This document shows positions 36,701-49,880 of a stretch of DNA of 64,000 nt, in pieces; the first letter of the stretch is position 1; each line of letters begins with the position of its first letter. A program made the translations under genes and the position numbers. The DNA lies in assembly GCA_964057225.1 (NCBI GenBank), contig OZ059894.1:15344476-15408475 (forward strand). Reading direction: 5' to 3'. This DNA is from Auanema rhodensis (lineage: Eukaryota > Nematoda > Chromadorea > Rhabditida > Rhabditidae). Below the pieces are notes generated by a model that was not told where the DNA came from, did no database searches, and saw only the letters and a list, made by a program, of their open reading frames with translations.

Positions 36701-39280
36701 AATCAAGCTTCTAGTCATCCACTCTCTTTCAAAATTGACAAAGCTTTTGAAGTTGCTGAAGCATTTGATTCTATTTCTTATGAAAAGGTATATTTTTATT
36801 TTTTTAATTCAATAAAACAAATATTTCAGGGAGGTAGCATCCTTCAAATGATTAAACATGTTATGACAGAAGAGAAATTCAACGATGGAATATATGTGAG
36901 TGCTTGTTTGATTATGTACACAACAGATGAGAGTGTCTACAAACTTTTGACGTTCGTATATCGTGGCCGAATGGTCTAGGGGTATGATTCTCGCTTTGGG
37001 TGCGAGAGGTCCCGGGTTCAAATCCCGGTTCGGCCCAAATTTTTTATTTTTTGTTTTATAATTAGAAGAAATTGTGGTTGAAGGAGATATATTTGATATT
37101 TTACTTTTTAAGGAATATTTGAATGCTCATAGTTACGGAAATGCTGAAGCTTCTGACTTATGGGTTGCCCTTAATAACCACTCAACTGTGAAAGGTCCAG
37201 GTGGAACTCAGCTTGATATCCCTCAATTCGCCAGTCAATGGACTGTACAGGTATATACATTCTAATATTACGTATAGGATGTTTATTTTCTTGTGTTAAG
37301 ATGGGATATCCGTACTTAACAGCAGAGCAGTACAACGAAACCGCGGTTAAAGTATATCAAACTAGATATAAACTCAATCAAGCTGCCCACGAAAAAGAAA
37401 AATATGCTAATCCAATCTACAAGTAATTGAAATCCGACTTTGAGATTCAGAAAATAACCTTTTAAGATTCAAATGGGACGTTCCAATTTGGTATCAAGTT
37501 GGTGGTAACCCTACAAAGATGACATGGTTGCCAAGAGGTAAGTTATGAAATAAATAAAATGGAAATATTTTAAAATGTCAGATGGAGAAATATTTATCGA
37601 TGTTGGAAAAGATAAGATGGATGAGGCACTTATTCTGAACGCTGAATCTCGTGCTTTCTACCGTCAGAATTACGATTACGATGGTTGGATGAAAGTCATA
37701 AAGCAGTTGAAGACGGATCATACAGTGAGTTCTGACAATTTGACCTAAAGCTTTGTTTTCTCCTTCAGGTTTTCAGTAATGTTACTCGCTATGCCATCAT
37801 TTCTGATGCATTCGCTATGGCTGCTATAGAAAAAATTAATTATACAATGCTCTTTGATCTTCTTGATTACATGAAAAATGAATCAGTAAGAGTTGTTTCC
37901 TAAACTTATTAATTTATTCTTTTAAATTAAAGGAATATTTACCTATAACTGCTTTCATCAATGGAATGACTGAGATTAGCAAACACTTTGGTACCGATCC
38001 TGAAATTAAATTCTTTGAGGTAGCTATATCATAAATATCGACAAGAACTAACTTTTACATTTTCTTTCAGGATTATATGAGCAAAATGGTTCATATTGAT
38101 AAGTTCACCGATACATATAACTCAATCGCTCATAATTACTTGGATGATGTCAAATTTTTCGAAAAGTATGGCAAGATACCCTGATTAAAGCTTTAATTTT
38201 TATCTTTTAGCGTCAAAGAACTTAAGATCTTTGAATTCAACTGTGATCATGGCTCAGTTGAATGTAATTCTCTTTTAAAAGAAAAGTATAATCAAGAACT
38301 CAAAACAACTTGTAAGAATAATGAATTACTGAGTAAATGCGTAAAGTACGTGGTTGATTTTTTTGTTTTCTTTAGATATTATAATACATTACTTTACTTA
38401 ATCAAATATTGGTTTACATTTTTTAGAATTGCTGCTCCTCTTCGAAAGGATGTGTACTGTGCTGGTGTTAAGAATGGTGACCAAGGCGAATTTGAAAGGG
38501 TTAATAAGAATTTAAATATTCTTTAATAGTAATTTGATCACTTAATTTTGACGGCGTCAAACTATAAATTTCATTTTTAAAATGAAAAGCACATCATCGG
38601 TTGCTTTTTTTCTTAAAATACAATATTATTCAAATACTTATCTTGTATTTAAATTTTAATGATTTAGATGATGAACTATTACAAGAGAGAGACAGTTCAA
38701 TTAGAACAATCAAACATCTTACAAGCTTTGGCTTGTAGTCAAGATCCTGTAACTTTGAAGAGGTATACTAGAAGTTTTTCTCAAATTTAATTTTTTTCTA
38801 AATGTTTTTAGTTTGATTTCGACAACTATTGACCGAACAAGTAACGTGATTCGTTTCCAAGATGCTTCTTCTGTATTTCAATATATCGCAAAAAATAATA
38901 TTGGATCCGAATTCATTTTCAAATCATTCATTCAACGTTGGGAAGACATATATAAAAGGTTCAAGAATATTTCTTTAGTAGAAAATAATAACATCTTTGT
39001 ATTTTTAGCTTCAAGAGTGATATTGGAATTGTCGGTAAAATTATTTCGAGTTGTGTCGGAAGTATAAGAACTTCACAAGAACTTAATCAGGTAAACCAAC
39101 TATTTCTCTTTCACGTTTTCTTTTAATTTGAACTTTCAGTTGATTCAATTCCGTGATACAGCTCCTCATGCTAGCGAGTTCAATGCTTTTACTAAAAACA
39201 TTGAAAAAATCCAAAATACTATTGAATGGATCAACAAGAATTACAAAACAGTCACAAAGTTATTACAAGAACGAATTTAA
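33781..39280 (+). CDS. M1-family aminopeptidase N, type II membrane zinc peptidase
   Basis: Removes N-terminal residues from peptides outside the cell. Short cytosolic N-terminus, one signal-anchor ([20 protein letters not shown]), a Ser/Pro-rich stalk, then the M1 beta domain ([17 protein letters not shown]), the substrate loop GAMENWG, and the zinc site [19 protein letters not shown] with [10 protein letters not shown], so HExxH and the third ligand Glu are intact. The C-terminal ERAP1-type helical domain runs from [13 protein letters not shown] to [11 protein letters not shown]. About 20 exons, mostly 45-60 nt introns. One intron (about 36896-37110) hosts a tRNA-Pro. Full length near 950 residues. 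Which C. elegans aminopeptidase it matches is not clear. Confidence 0.92.
36965..37036 (+). tRNA. tRNA-Pro (anticodon TGG)
   Basis: 72-nt cloverleaf: acceptor GGCCGAA pairs with TTCGGCC, A box TGGTCTAGGGG, anticodon stem CTCGC/GCGAG with loop TTTGGGT giving TGG, and T arm CCCGGGTTCAAATCCCGG. Same strand as the host aminopeptidase gene and wholly inside one intron. No intron of its own. Confidence 0.97.
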
Positions 39281-40037
39281 AGTTCTTAATCAATTGTTTT
39301 TAAGTTATTATTCAATTTCTCTCTCTTTATTATACATATATTATTCATACTAAAAGTATGAACTACTTCTACTTAACTTATTTCTTTTGAGACAATGTAC
39401 ATTATATTTTCATCGCCTATTGAACACTTGGTGTTATAGCTCAAAATATATTTTTTTTTTCCAGGAGCTGAACTTATTTAGGAAGAAAAAACAAAAGCTT
39501 AGTCAGCTGTTTTCTTTTTTATTTTTGTGAGAATTTTAGTTGTATATTTGTTAATTATAAATGTCTTGTAAATGTGAAGGATTTTCCAAACTTTTCATCT
39601 TTCAATAAATGTTTATTGAAATAAAAAGTCGAAAGTATTTGATGTTATTATGAGAGAAGATGTCTTAACAGTTATATTTGATGAAGTTACTGAATTTAAG
39701 ATGTTAACAACAAATAAATTCTACATCATTTATTTCTCTACTCAGTTTATGGACATAGCGAATACTCGTTTGATTGCAACTAATGCTTTAATAATAAGCA
39801 CAAGCTCTTCATATGGCATGTTTTCATTTCTTTCTTTTTTTTTATTTTCTTTGATTATGAATATAAAATAAAAACAAAACTGAGAATATCTATAGGTAGG
39901 TTAAACCCTTAATATCAAATAGACCTCTTAGCTTTTTAGCACGTTAGTATAATATATAAGAACATATGTATATATACATTTTTTTGTTTCAATCTGAACA
40001 TTGAAATTCAAGAATCCATTTGGCATCAGATTTTCTT
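39281..40037. other. Convergent 3' intergenic region
   Basis: AT-rich spacer between the aminopeptidase and SDR stops, with an AATAAA for the aminopeptidase near 39604. The 73-codon frame at 39650-39871 has no family signal. Confidence 0.45.
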
Positions 40038-43000
40038 TTACATATATCCAGCACACAATTCTGCTGAAAAATTCCACAATCGCTCTTGTAATCGTTCGTC
40101 AGTGGCTTCAGTACCCGATCTGCAAAAAAAATTCATTTATTTTTCTATTGAAACACAACTATAAACAACAATAGAATTCATGAAAGAAAAGAAACATTTG
40201 CAATTACCTTAGCTGTTTGCCATTAACATCCATGTATTTGCCTGACATCTTTAGAAAAGCTGGATTTTCTAACAGCTGAACCAAACTGTTCGATGTCCGG
40301 CACATCGATAACGTTGACATTGATGATGATAATGTTGTAGCAGTATTTCTTCTACAAAGAAAAATGAATAAATTATTATTAATTTATCAAAAATTGATAA
40401 AAAAGAAAACAAAAAACAGGAAAAATGGTTTGTGACATACATTTTTCCATTATTATTTGGTTCTTTTTCCTTTCCAACTTCGATGACGTTAATAGAAACA
40501 TCACGCTTTGATAGAATCATTCGTCTGGAATAATAATAATATTGAAGAAATATTTATTATAACCAGAAAAATCTCTTTTGAACATAAAATAATAATTAAA
40601 TTTAAAAGAAGAAAATTCTGAATAAAAAATATTCGAAATCTTCGTTTTATTTTGTTTGAGCTTTAACCAAATTAAAATTATTTTTGAATTGCAGGCTCAT
40701 CTGTTTGTGCTTTAGACTATTTCGAAAATTTTATAGATTTTTCTTTGTTCATTCAATTTTAATTTAGAAGAAAAAACGACTCTATTTTACCTGTGTAAAG
40801 CAAAAGCCATAAGATGACACATTAATTTTGTCCGGGAAAACTGCAAATATTTCTCGTACTCTTTGGTAGCCATCATATCCTGCCAATCCAATGCTGTCCT
40901 GTAAAATAAAATTAAAGATTCATATAAACGACTTGGCATTATTTTAAGTTTTAAATTATATATGAAAAGAGGGAGACGGACAGAGTATGTATGTACTTTG
41001 CGTTTTTCATAAACTTTTCTTAAAATTTTAAGCAACAGCTTAGCTGATAGTTTACTGTATTGAACTCTAGTTTTTGAATTTCGAGAGCAAATTGATAAAT
41101 ATGCTTTCCAACATGGATATTTTTGCATCTGAGATTCTTTAAGCCACCAAATATTCAACCAGTTCGTTGAAGTCAGTAAGTTGTGTATGTGAAACAGAAT
41201 GTGTGTGTATGTGTGTAGATGTGTATGGTGTGAGTGTATGTGCTTCTATGAGCGTTAGAACATAAACATGTTGAATGGGAGGAATAGAATTCCCAGTTGA
41301 GTTGAAGATTGACGTGGCAAATGAAACAGATGATGCCGAAGACTGGAAAAAACCGACCCTTGGCTCAATTGCAATAACCATCTATATGCTCAGCTGATCT
41401 CTGTTTCTTGTCTAATCTTAGTTGTGCTTGTCTGACAATCCACGGATTCGCAAATCACGAACATCATAGGAAAAAACTCGAAATATGGATGGGTTATGAG
41501 CATTTTTCCATTTTAACTGCTGACTACTTGAAATTTGCGTTCAATCTTATTTTCGAGTTAACTTACCATCCATGAAGCATGCTTCCAATCATATATATTC
41601 TTGAATTGGCATTCCTTCCCAAAACGTCAACCAGACGATTACATAATAAGAAATGAGCCAAATAGTTGATCTGGAAAAGTTGAAATGATAAGAAAAACAG
41701 ATTAAATCTTGTTTTTTAAGAGGAAATCCATAAGAATTGCACAAAGAAACTTTTTCTTTGCATTAGGTTTGCTTTTACGATTCAGTTAGAATATGTTACA
41801 AATTGACAAAAAAAAAAGAAATTTTAGATAAAAAGTATTTGTTTATTTTGCAAGGATTTGGCTCCCTAAAATCTGAGCAATGTTTCCGATGTGTTGTGGC
41901 ATGAACCAAGAATATAGTTTGAAATAAACACAGATTGGTAGAACATTAAAAAACATCCAAAAGATGTGTTTTGTTCAAAAATCAGAAAGGGAATCCACAA
42001 AATGTTTCAAGTAAACATTAAAAATGTTGCAAATGACAAGGAGACTTATTGACCCCGGAGACAATAAGCACGGCGATAAACTTGGAAAAACATATTTTCA
42101 GTTTGTAGGAAGATATCGAAAAACAAAACAAAATGGAAATGTTTCAAAACTTGGTTAACGTTCAAAGAACAAGAACTGCATGTAAGAATTACCTGAAACG
42201 TTTCTTCATGACCATCTTTCGTTTCCATTCGTCGTGTGTTTAGAATAGACGCATTGCATAGAATGACATTCAATTCCGGAAATTTATTTTCAATTTCTTT
42301 AGCCATTTCACTGATCTGAAAAGCATGAAACTCTGTGATTTTCCTATATTCAGGATGAATTATTCAAGTATTCATAAAAGCAGTTAGCGTATTGCCAAAA
42401 TATACAAAAAGCTTACCTGCTTAATGCCGGTAAAATCTGCGACCACATAGTCGATGTTATTGGAATTGCCGGTCTCTTTTATGATGTGATCTCGTGTCGC
42501 CTAAATAAAGACAAAGGAATAGTAAGACCTCCCTGGAGAATGAAAATAAAATGCACAAGTGACTCAAGAATTGAGCATTCTACTTGCAGATAAAGAATAA
42601 GATCTATTTTAAGAAACTGATTTGACGAAGTCTGATAGAAGTATACAAATACAAATGTATATAGAAAAAATGAGAAATTTAAATTATACTATCAGTTAAG
42701 AAATATAAGATTATCAATATCTTTTAGTATTTTCTATTTTCGAAATGTTTTCTGATCCCTATTTTCAACAAGTTATTTCTAGAGCATATGCAATATACAG
42801 ATGTTGGGTGAAATGTGCATGTCTAGGTGAAGGAAACTGCAAGCTTAATTTGCCGTTTGCTTCACTTTTATTCAAAAAGTCTTTTGCGAGAAGGCAACTT
42901 TGAAGGAAAAGTCATTCAAAATTCAACTTACTTCGCACTTTTCTTCCGTATAGCCATGTATGATTACGAAGTTAGACGGATGAGCAGCCAAATCGCAGGC

Positions 43001-43072
43001 TGTTTGCTTCCCAAATCCGTCTGTAGCTCCAGTTACCAGAATAGTTCGCTCAATCTGAGGCTTCTCCGGCAT
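40038..43072 (-). CDS. Short-chain dehydrogenase/reductase-like protein with altered active site
   Basis: Rossmann-fold NAD(P)-binding protein of the retinol-dehydrogenase-like SDR group. The cofactor motif TGATDGFGKQTACDLA is intact, followed by VVADFTG, then LNVILCNASIL in place of the usual NNAG, then INYLAHFLL, and the catalytic Ser region SRIYMIGS. The catalytic YxxxK reads FSRTK (Phe codon at 40838-40840), so the Tyr is lost while Lys stays. The C-terminus ends NFSAELCAGYM. Seven or more exons; the start MPEKPQIERTILVTGA sits directly after a TTCTTTAG acceptor. The protein may bind cofactor without reductase activity. Confidence 0.8.
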
Positions 43073-46000
43073 ATCTAAAGAATAGTAGAATCATCCACAA
43101 AGATGTTGACAGTTACTTTAGAGAAAAAAAGAGAATACAACGAACAAAGAAAAAATGATTGTGAAAATAAAAGAAGAAAAGTTTCACAAAATGTTGTTGA
43201 GCCAGAATAAATTTATGAAATGTTTTTGAGAGCAAAACACCAAAAATGGAAAAAAACGCATCTTTGATCACAAAAAAAAAACACGAAAAACTAATTCTGA
43301 TACGAGTTAAGTTATGTTTGTGCTCCTTCTGGATATGATATATGGTGTAGCCAAATTGAAAAATAAGGTTTATGGTGGATATATGTATGAAAAATATGTT
43401 CTAATTTCATATGGAGTCTTACAGTGTTAACTAATATTATTCATAAACTCTAAAAATAGAAATATACATGTTTAACTCTTATGGAATCAAACGATGAAAG
43501 TAAAGAATGGAACTCAAAACGTTTGAACAGAACGAGATGAAGACGGCCATCTCAATGAATGAATGAAGCATAGAATGTTCAAAAAGCTCTTGATCAGATA
43601 GATTTTCACTGGTAATTAAGTAAGTGTCTTGCAACGAGAATGAAAAAAATGAAGAAATGAGAATGAAATTTGTCTTTCAATGGTGAAGAGGTTTCTGCAA
43701 GATGATTATGATTTATTTTGAAAATCTTGCATGAAGCAGATATAATCGGGTCATATGTGAAAATGGCAGAGGAAAACTGATCGAAAGTCAAACAGAAGCA
43801 AAGAAAAGATAGCTTTAAGAACGAAATAGAAAGAATAAACATACGACAAGAAAGAAAAAAGACGAAAAAGGAAAAGGAGATGCTCAGTTCTGCTCCAAAG
43901 ATCCTGCCTCTTTCAGAATTTAATAGACAAGTACGCTTAAACATCTGAACTATTTATGAACAAAATTAGAAATAAATAAATATAAGCTTATTACAAAGCT
44001 TTAGGAAGTGCAGTTTATAAAAAGAACCTCAAGAAACATTCCAAAGCAACATTTTGACATGCTTGACTGACTGAAGAATAGCTCGAGAGAGCTGCCTGGA
44101 TTTCAGACCTTCTGAGATCCGGCAATGGAAAAGGCGTGGAAAGAAATAGGAATGTAGATAGAACATGAATGAGTAAGAGATCTGGGAAGAAGACAAGAAC
44201 GAGAGCTAGAGAAATAGAGAAACTAGCCATGATAGTCATTGGGTTGCTGTTCTTCTTCCATCCTTGTTCTCTTCCAAAGCTTACTCCCTCTCTATTTCTT
44301 TATTTTCCTCTTTCTGGTCTCTATATCTTGTGTCTTTAACATGTCCACTTGTTCCATTTTTCAACATGTGTATATACTAACATCCATATAAGGTCTAACA
44401 AATATTTGGATATGTGCATACTGATAAATGAAGCTGGCAGTTATTTCCGGTAAAAAAGTCATGTAATACAAAATATATTAGTAAAATAATGAAAAACTCA
44501 AATCGTAGATGTTCAAATTCAGAAAAACAGAGGGGTAAGCTCAATAAGAATAAAAGAAAAATGAAATATTAGGGAGACTATCAAAGTACTAAAGAGATTT
44601 ATCGTCCAACCGGTGTTTAGTTCTGCTAGAATTAAAATGAAAAATGCATATACTTTCACGTTTTCACGTAAATTCTGCTGCATCGTTCAGAGCTTAAAGA
44701 TTAGACAAATGCTATACATTTGAAGAAGAGCATTTAAAAAGCCTTTGTAAGATGTTTAAATAAAAATAAAATGAGGACAACCAATAATTAGAATACAAGA
44801 CAAATCGCAAGCGCTATCTGAAGTAGAAACTGAAAGGCGTGCCGCCTCTTCTTCAATATCCTACGTTCGTACAAGATTTTTTCGTTGCAGTAAAATACTG
44901 ACCATATAAGGAACTTTTGCTCAGAGGCATACAACAAGCTGTGAGACCAAATGCTAAGAAGAACGCATGTAATAGCTTTCTTTGCTGGTTTGCTGGTGCA
45001 AGAGAAAAAAACGAGAGTAAGAGAGATAGAGCATTCATAGGACAATACTTTTAGAATTGTTTTAGGAACAATTTTCAACCAAAAGAAAACTAAAAAAAAT
45101 TACTCAAAGTAAAAATTATAAAGAGCATGTCGGAATATTTAGAAGGTTCAACCCTTGAACACTACCCAAAAGATGATTTCTAATGCATTAACAACTCCAT
45201 TCATTAAAAAGAATGCTAAAGTTTATGCAGGAAGTTGAATAAGAAAGGGTTTGTACGAAAATATAAAAAAAATTTCAAATAACTCAAGGAGTTCACGTGA
45301 TCGTCTATGAATATTCCAAATTTTCTGGCATTTGGCTCTAACTGGGAAAATTATACGAATGGTTATGACTTGAGTTATAACAAAAAGAAAAATAAACAGA
45401 AAATATCGCCCATAGAGTTTAAAAGAGTAAGTGACTTGAGTATTAAAGTCGACAGCATTGATTCCTAACTGGAGGGTAATTCAAAGAGCAAAAGCATATA
45501 TTAGTAGAAATAAAAAAAAAACCTATGTGCTTCATGTACACACATATGTACATAGGCATTTGTCAAAGAAAAGCCAAAAACTTCTACTTTTTTTCAGAAA
45601 ATATTTCCTAATAAGCCCGCCAACTCGATTTCACTTTTTCTGTTTCTATGTTTGGTTTTATTTTTCTTCCCGTTGAATTCTCTGACTCTAACATCCTCTA
45701 CTTTTACAATTCTATCACTCTGACTCTGCTAGAAGTTTAAGATCTAACCTTCTTCTGTTCGTCTTCTCTATTTCTACAAACTCATCAGCCTTCGGCACAC
45801 CAGAAAACAACATGCATATACAAGCTGCGGAAATGGTGCCATTAAAACGGAGACTGCGAAATAAGGAGAAAATTCCAAAACAATCGAAGGCTTGATACTG
45901 ATCTCCTGCTGTTTCATTACCAGCTTTGATGACAATTTGGTTAAGGTTTCATTTCAGAGCCAGAATTAAAAAAAGGAAAAACAGAGAGATGTGGAGAGGA

Positions 46001-49000
46001 TGAAACAAAACGAGAGCATTAATTTAGTTGAACACTGTTCCACATCAGCTTCTTCGCGCTTAGAATGAACAACAAACGTCTTCAGTGTTGCTGATGATGA
46101 ATTCATTCGTAAAAATTGGCTTTTGCATACTTTCTATAAGAGGAAAATATGACATGATGGATTGGAAGAAGAATTATCCTCATGCAAGACTCATCATCCA
46201 ACTATTTCGCATACCTATAGAACTAGGAAGAATTTTTAGAAAAAGAAAAAGGCAAAAATAGGTTTATGTGTAAGCAATCATGAAATCGTAAACCAAAAAT
46301 GAGAAAAAATCTGAAGATTCTGCTATTATTCAAGAGCTTTAATGAGAATATCGTATCAATTAAAGAGGGTAAAGAGTAGGCATTAACAGATAAACAAAGG
46401 CTGTTTTCTGTTTTGCAAATCTCCGGCATGGAAAAGATGAAAGACTTGACCATTAATAGCATTTGAAGCAATATGTTGCAAACTTAAACTACATTACATC
46501 TTAGTTAGTTGAAAATAACGATAATAACACTGTTTAAACCTTCTCAAAGATTATGGGATTCCAATGTTTTTAAAATTTTGATTAAAAATTAGAAATGATG
46601 AAAATGAGAAAAATAAGTAATTTTCTGCTATAAAATATGTAAAATATGATTAATTTAACTAGTAATCCTTCACTGAAAAATTGGTTTGGAAATAGTACAT
46701 GGAGTGCTAATTTTTCAACAAGAAAACCAAATGCGAGCACACTCCGGATAAAAAGGGATTTGCGAACAAGGAAATGAGAAAGCCGCATTGAAGAGAAGTT
46801 GCACGAGATAAATTTTGACCCACCTTTTCTTTAAATGGAAAAGAAGCAAGGTTAGGTCAATTGTGGAAACACTCCCAACGGAGCCTCACCAGCAGAATGA
46901 GGAAAAGTGGTTCGCTTAGCTTGATTGAAAGCGCATAAAAAGGGAAGCCGGAATGGACAGCAAAGGGATAGACAGACAAAGAGAGGGTAGAGGAAAGAGA
47001 GATAGGAAGAGAGAAAGAAAAAATCGAGATAAAGAGGGAAAGAAGTGAAAAATGGGAATGAAAGATGGCATTGACTGTCAACATGCACCAGAGCTTCGAT
47101 CAACTGATGATTCGAGATATCTGAACTTTTGATAGTTGGTATATGTATCGTTTTCAACATTCATTTGGGGGATAAACAAGAAAACTGTCAACTTGAACTT
47201 AGTATATATGCTTTTTAAAGTAATTTTCTATGAATGAGTTTCAAAATGTATCAAAAGCAGGAGATATGGAAAATTTATAGTATGGAAAAACAGTGTGGAA
47301 CTAGGAATTTTTCTGAATGTTTTGAGAAAAAAATAAAAAAAGTGGTGAATAAGATACAATAAGAGAGCTTATATAAGATCAATGCAAAATGGATTCTTTG
47401 AATAAAAAGAAATTTTCTTATGAGCAGCCAAATAACTCGTGTAAAATAGGGACAGATATTCATGAGCTATATTACAAGCTTAACAAATATTTCGAAGAAC
47501 AAAAACATCTCATTGTTTTTCATGAAGATGGGTCATTGAGCTGGGATCAGCTGCAGAATGTTTCAGCGAAAACACACTCACATTTGGTAAATTTGATTTA
47601 AACTACAGATGGTTTTCTTTTGAAGGTGCAATAACATTCAAAAATATGATATATAAGCTAAAAATAAAAAAAAATTGCTAAATAAGCAACTGAAACAAAC
47701 GCATATAAGAAAGAAATAGAATCTATGGAGAAGAAAAATCTATTGAGATATTTGAAACCTACGGCTCTCCTTCCTTTTTGGTGAAGTTGTTGTGGGTGGT
47801 GTTACTGGAGGAAATGATGTAAATTTGAAGGAAATGATGAGTAGAAATCAAGAATTTTGCTGCTCTGACATTTAAATTCGCGATTTCTTAGAAGATACTG
47901 GATTTTTCATTAAATTTGACAAAAAAAAAACCCCCCACATAAAAATATATTTCCAATCTAAAAAATCCATCTAGAATCAATAATTCAGGATTTTGATGTG
48001 TTAACTATGCTAATTTTGACGTAAAGGTTGTTCGAGGATAAAGCAGTTGCACGCTTCCACGTGAGTAATTTGACATTCAATAAGTTGCAAACGTGCGTAT
48101 CAGTTGTTGTTATTTTTATTACAAATACAACTTGAACGATAGGTGGAGAGAAATTTGAATTAGATTGAGGTTGTTAATGCTTTCTCTCTAACTGTTTGTC
48201 TATTATGTATTCATAATAGCGAGATAATCTCGTGAATTCACCTATAAATATAGTTATGAATATAAAGGACTTTGTTAATATGCAAGGATAAAGGAAAAGA
48301 AACATAACTACATAGCTGAACAATAGCGAAGTACCAATCATGCAGCTATTACAAGATAGATTTTACATATGCTCTTTCGATCGTCAGCAACACAAAAATT
48401 AATATTCACAGTAGTTGTTTTACAAACTGAAATAAAGCATCATTTTTCAATATTTTTTGTATCTCTTCTACATGCCTTAAGTATAGTCCAGAAAAAGAAA
48501 TGAATATTATAAAACTTGAAAAACAGTAAACAGAAAAGTCTGAAAGACAAAATCAAAAAAATAATCTTCAAATATGCGCAAGTATTTCATATGAACCACT
48601 GAAATCACAATCATGTTGATACACACAAATTCCTCAAATCCCTATGTTGAACAGTTGTAGCTGTCACTTAAATGTGATAGGTATGTGGAGAGACTTAAGC
48701 GAGACGTTTTGAAGCGCGCTCCAATTCAGATTATAATAAACTAAAAGTCTCACAGCGAAAAATTCTACGGGCGGTCAAGGCAGCCAAATTCGCTTGTATT
48801 AAAATATAAGTTTCTTTTTTAATTCTATGATTTTTGTTTATATGTTTATTTTAATTTGAAAAATAAGCTGTTTAATATATATATATTATATGATATTCAG
48901 GTTTTCTATCTTCTTATAATATAGTTAATTTTTTAATATCTATTATATACTTTGATATAGTGATGAGCTGTACATGAAAAGCGAAATTCTTATTTTCTTT

Positions 49001-49008
49001 TTTTAGCC
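43073..49008. other. Gene-poor, purine-rich interval
   Basis: About 5.9 kb. From 43.1 to about 47.3 kb the plus strand is strongly A/G-rich, giving many long but low-complexity Leu/Ser/Phe-rich frames on the minus strand that I do not call. Two places look less trivial: minus-strand open stretches in the GC-richer patch 45.73-46.15 kb, and a 70-codon plus-strand ORF at 47389. 48.0-49.0 kb probably holds the promoter of the ATP synthase gene. Confidence 0.4.
47389..47601 (+). CDS. Candidate small ORF, unknown
   Basis: 70 codons with mixed, charged composition (for example LNKYFEEQKHLIVFHEDGSL, then SWDQLQNVSAK), unlike the low-complexity frames nearby. A possible donor (GTAAAT) follows HSHL near 47587, so it might be a first exon of a longer gene, but I found no convincing next exon. 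No signal peptide or domain recognised. Confidence 0.25.
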   Translation: MDSLNKKKFSYEQPNNSCKIGTDIHELYYKLNKYFEEQKHLIVFHEDGSLSWDQLQNVSAKTHSHLVNLI

Positions 49009-49880
49009 ATGGCACAGGCTGTAAAGAGGGTAGCTGCATCTAGCGTCAATTTTGCCAAGATCGGTAAGCTCAATATTTTAAAGTTTTTTTTCAATATTTG
49101 TTCTAATATAGGTGAGAAGCTCATTGGTGAGCACGCTGCCGAGCTTGCCCGTATTAAGGGACAAAGCGGAACTTTTTCTGCTATTGTCAACCAGCACCCA
49201 AAAGAGCTTCCTAAGGTGACTCTACAATATGTCATTAGATTCAAATTACTTCTAATTTAGGTGGACTTTGCTGCCTTGAAAAAGGCTATGCCATCTCACG
49301 CTGCTGTTCTTGATTCCCTCCAGAAGCAATATGAAGCCATCAAGGTTCCATACGGAGAAGTTCCAGCCGAATATGTTAAGGTTTGTAATTTCTATTTTGT
49401 TCGTATTTTCTTCTGTATTTATAGGAAGTAGACCAATGGGTTCAATTCCACAACGCTAGAACTCAGCTCCATGAGCTTAAGGTCCAAGATGGACTTGAGC
49501 AAGCTAAGAAGGTAATAATATATTTTCTAATTAATAGAATTACTTTTCTTTTCACAGGTTGAAGAGAAGTGGACAAAAGCTCCACCAGTCGAACACTTTG
49601 ATCGTCAACATTTTGCTGAATACTTCCCACAGCATTTCTATGATCTTCGCACCCAGAACAGGTATGTTACAGATTTCTTTTTAGAAGCTAGTTCAAATAT
49701 TTTCTAGAATCCCTGATCCATGTAACATTGGACTTAACGAGACTCCAGAAATTGAAGCTAGATTCAAGGACTACAAGGTAAAATATTTAATAACACTTAT
49801 TTTTAAATTTGTTATTTCTCGATAATTGATTTCAATTGTTTCAGGTTCTCCGACGTGCTGACAAGGTTGACGACCATTAG
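49009..49880 (+). CDS. atp-5: ATP synthase subunit d, mitochondrial
   Basis: Peripheral stalk subunit of mitochondrial F1Fo ATP synthase. It closely matches the nematode protein over its full length: KRVAASSVNFAKIGEKLIGE, then LPKVDFAALKKAMPSHAAVL, QKQYEAIKVPYGEVPAEYV, APPVEHFDRQHFAEYFPQHF, and the ending RFKDYKVLRRADKVDDH. Six exons with 40-60 nt introns. The ATG is 3 nt after a TTTTTTTAG acceptor, typical of a trans-spliced nematode mRNA, and AATAAA follows the stop near 49956. Highly conserved and intact. Confidence 0.97.

Noticed and set aside
47720-47880. MACPF-like hint (VVVGGVTGGNDV) downstream of the 47389 ORF
   Set aside because: The frame carries a stop just upstream and shares only a few residues with the family; no splice model joins it to the ORF.
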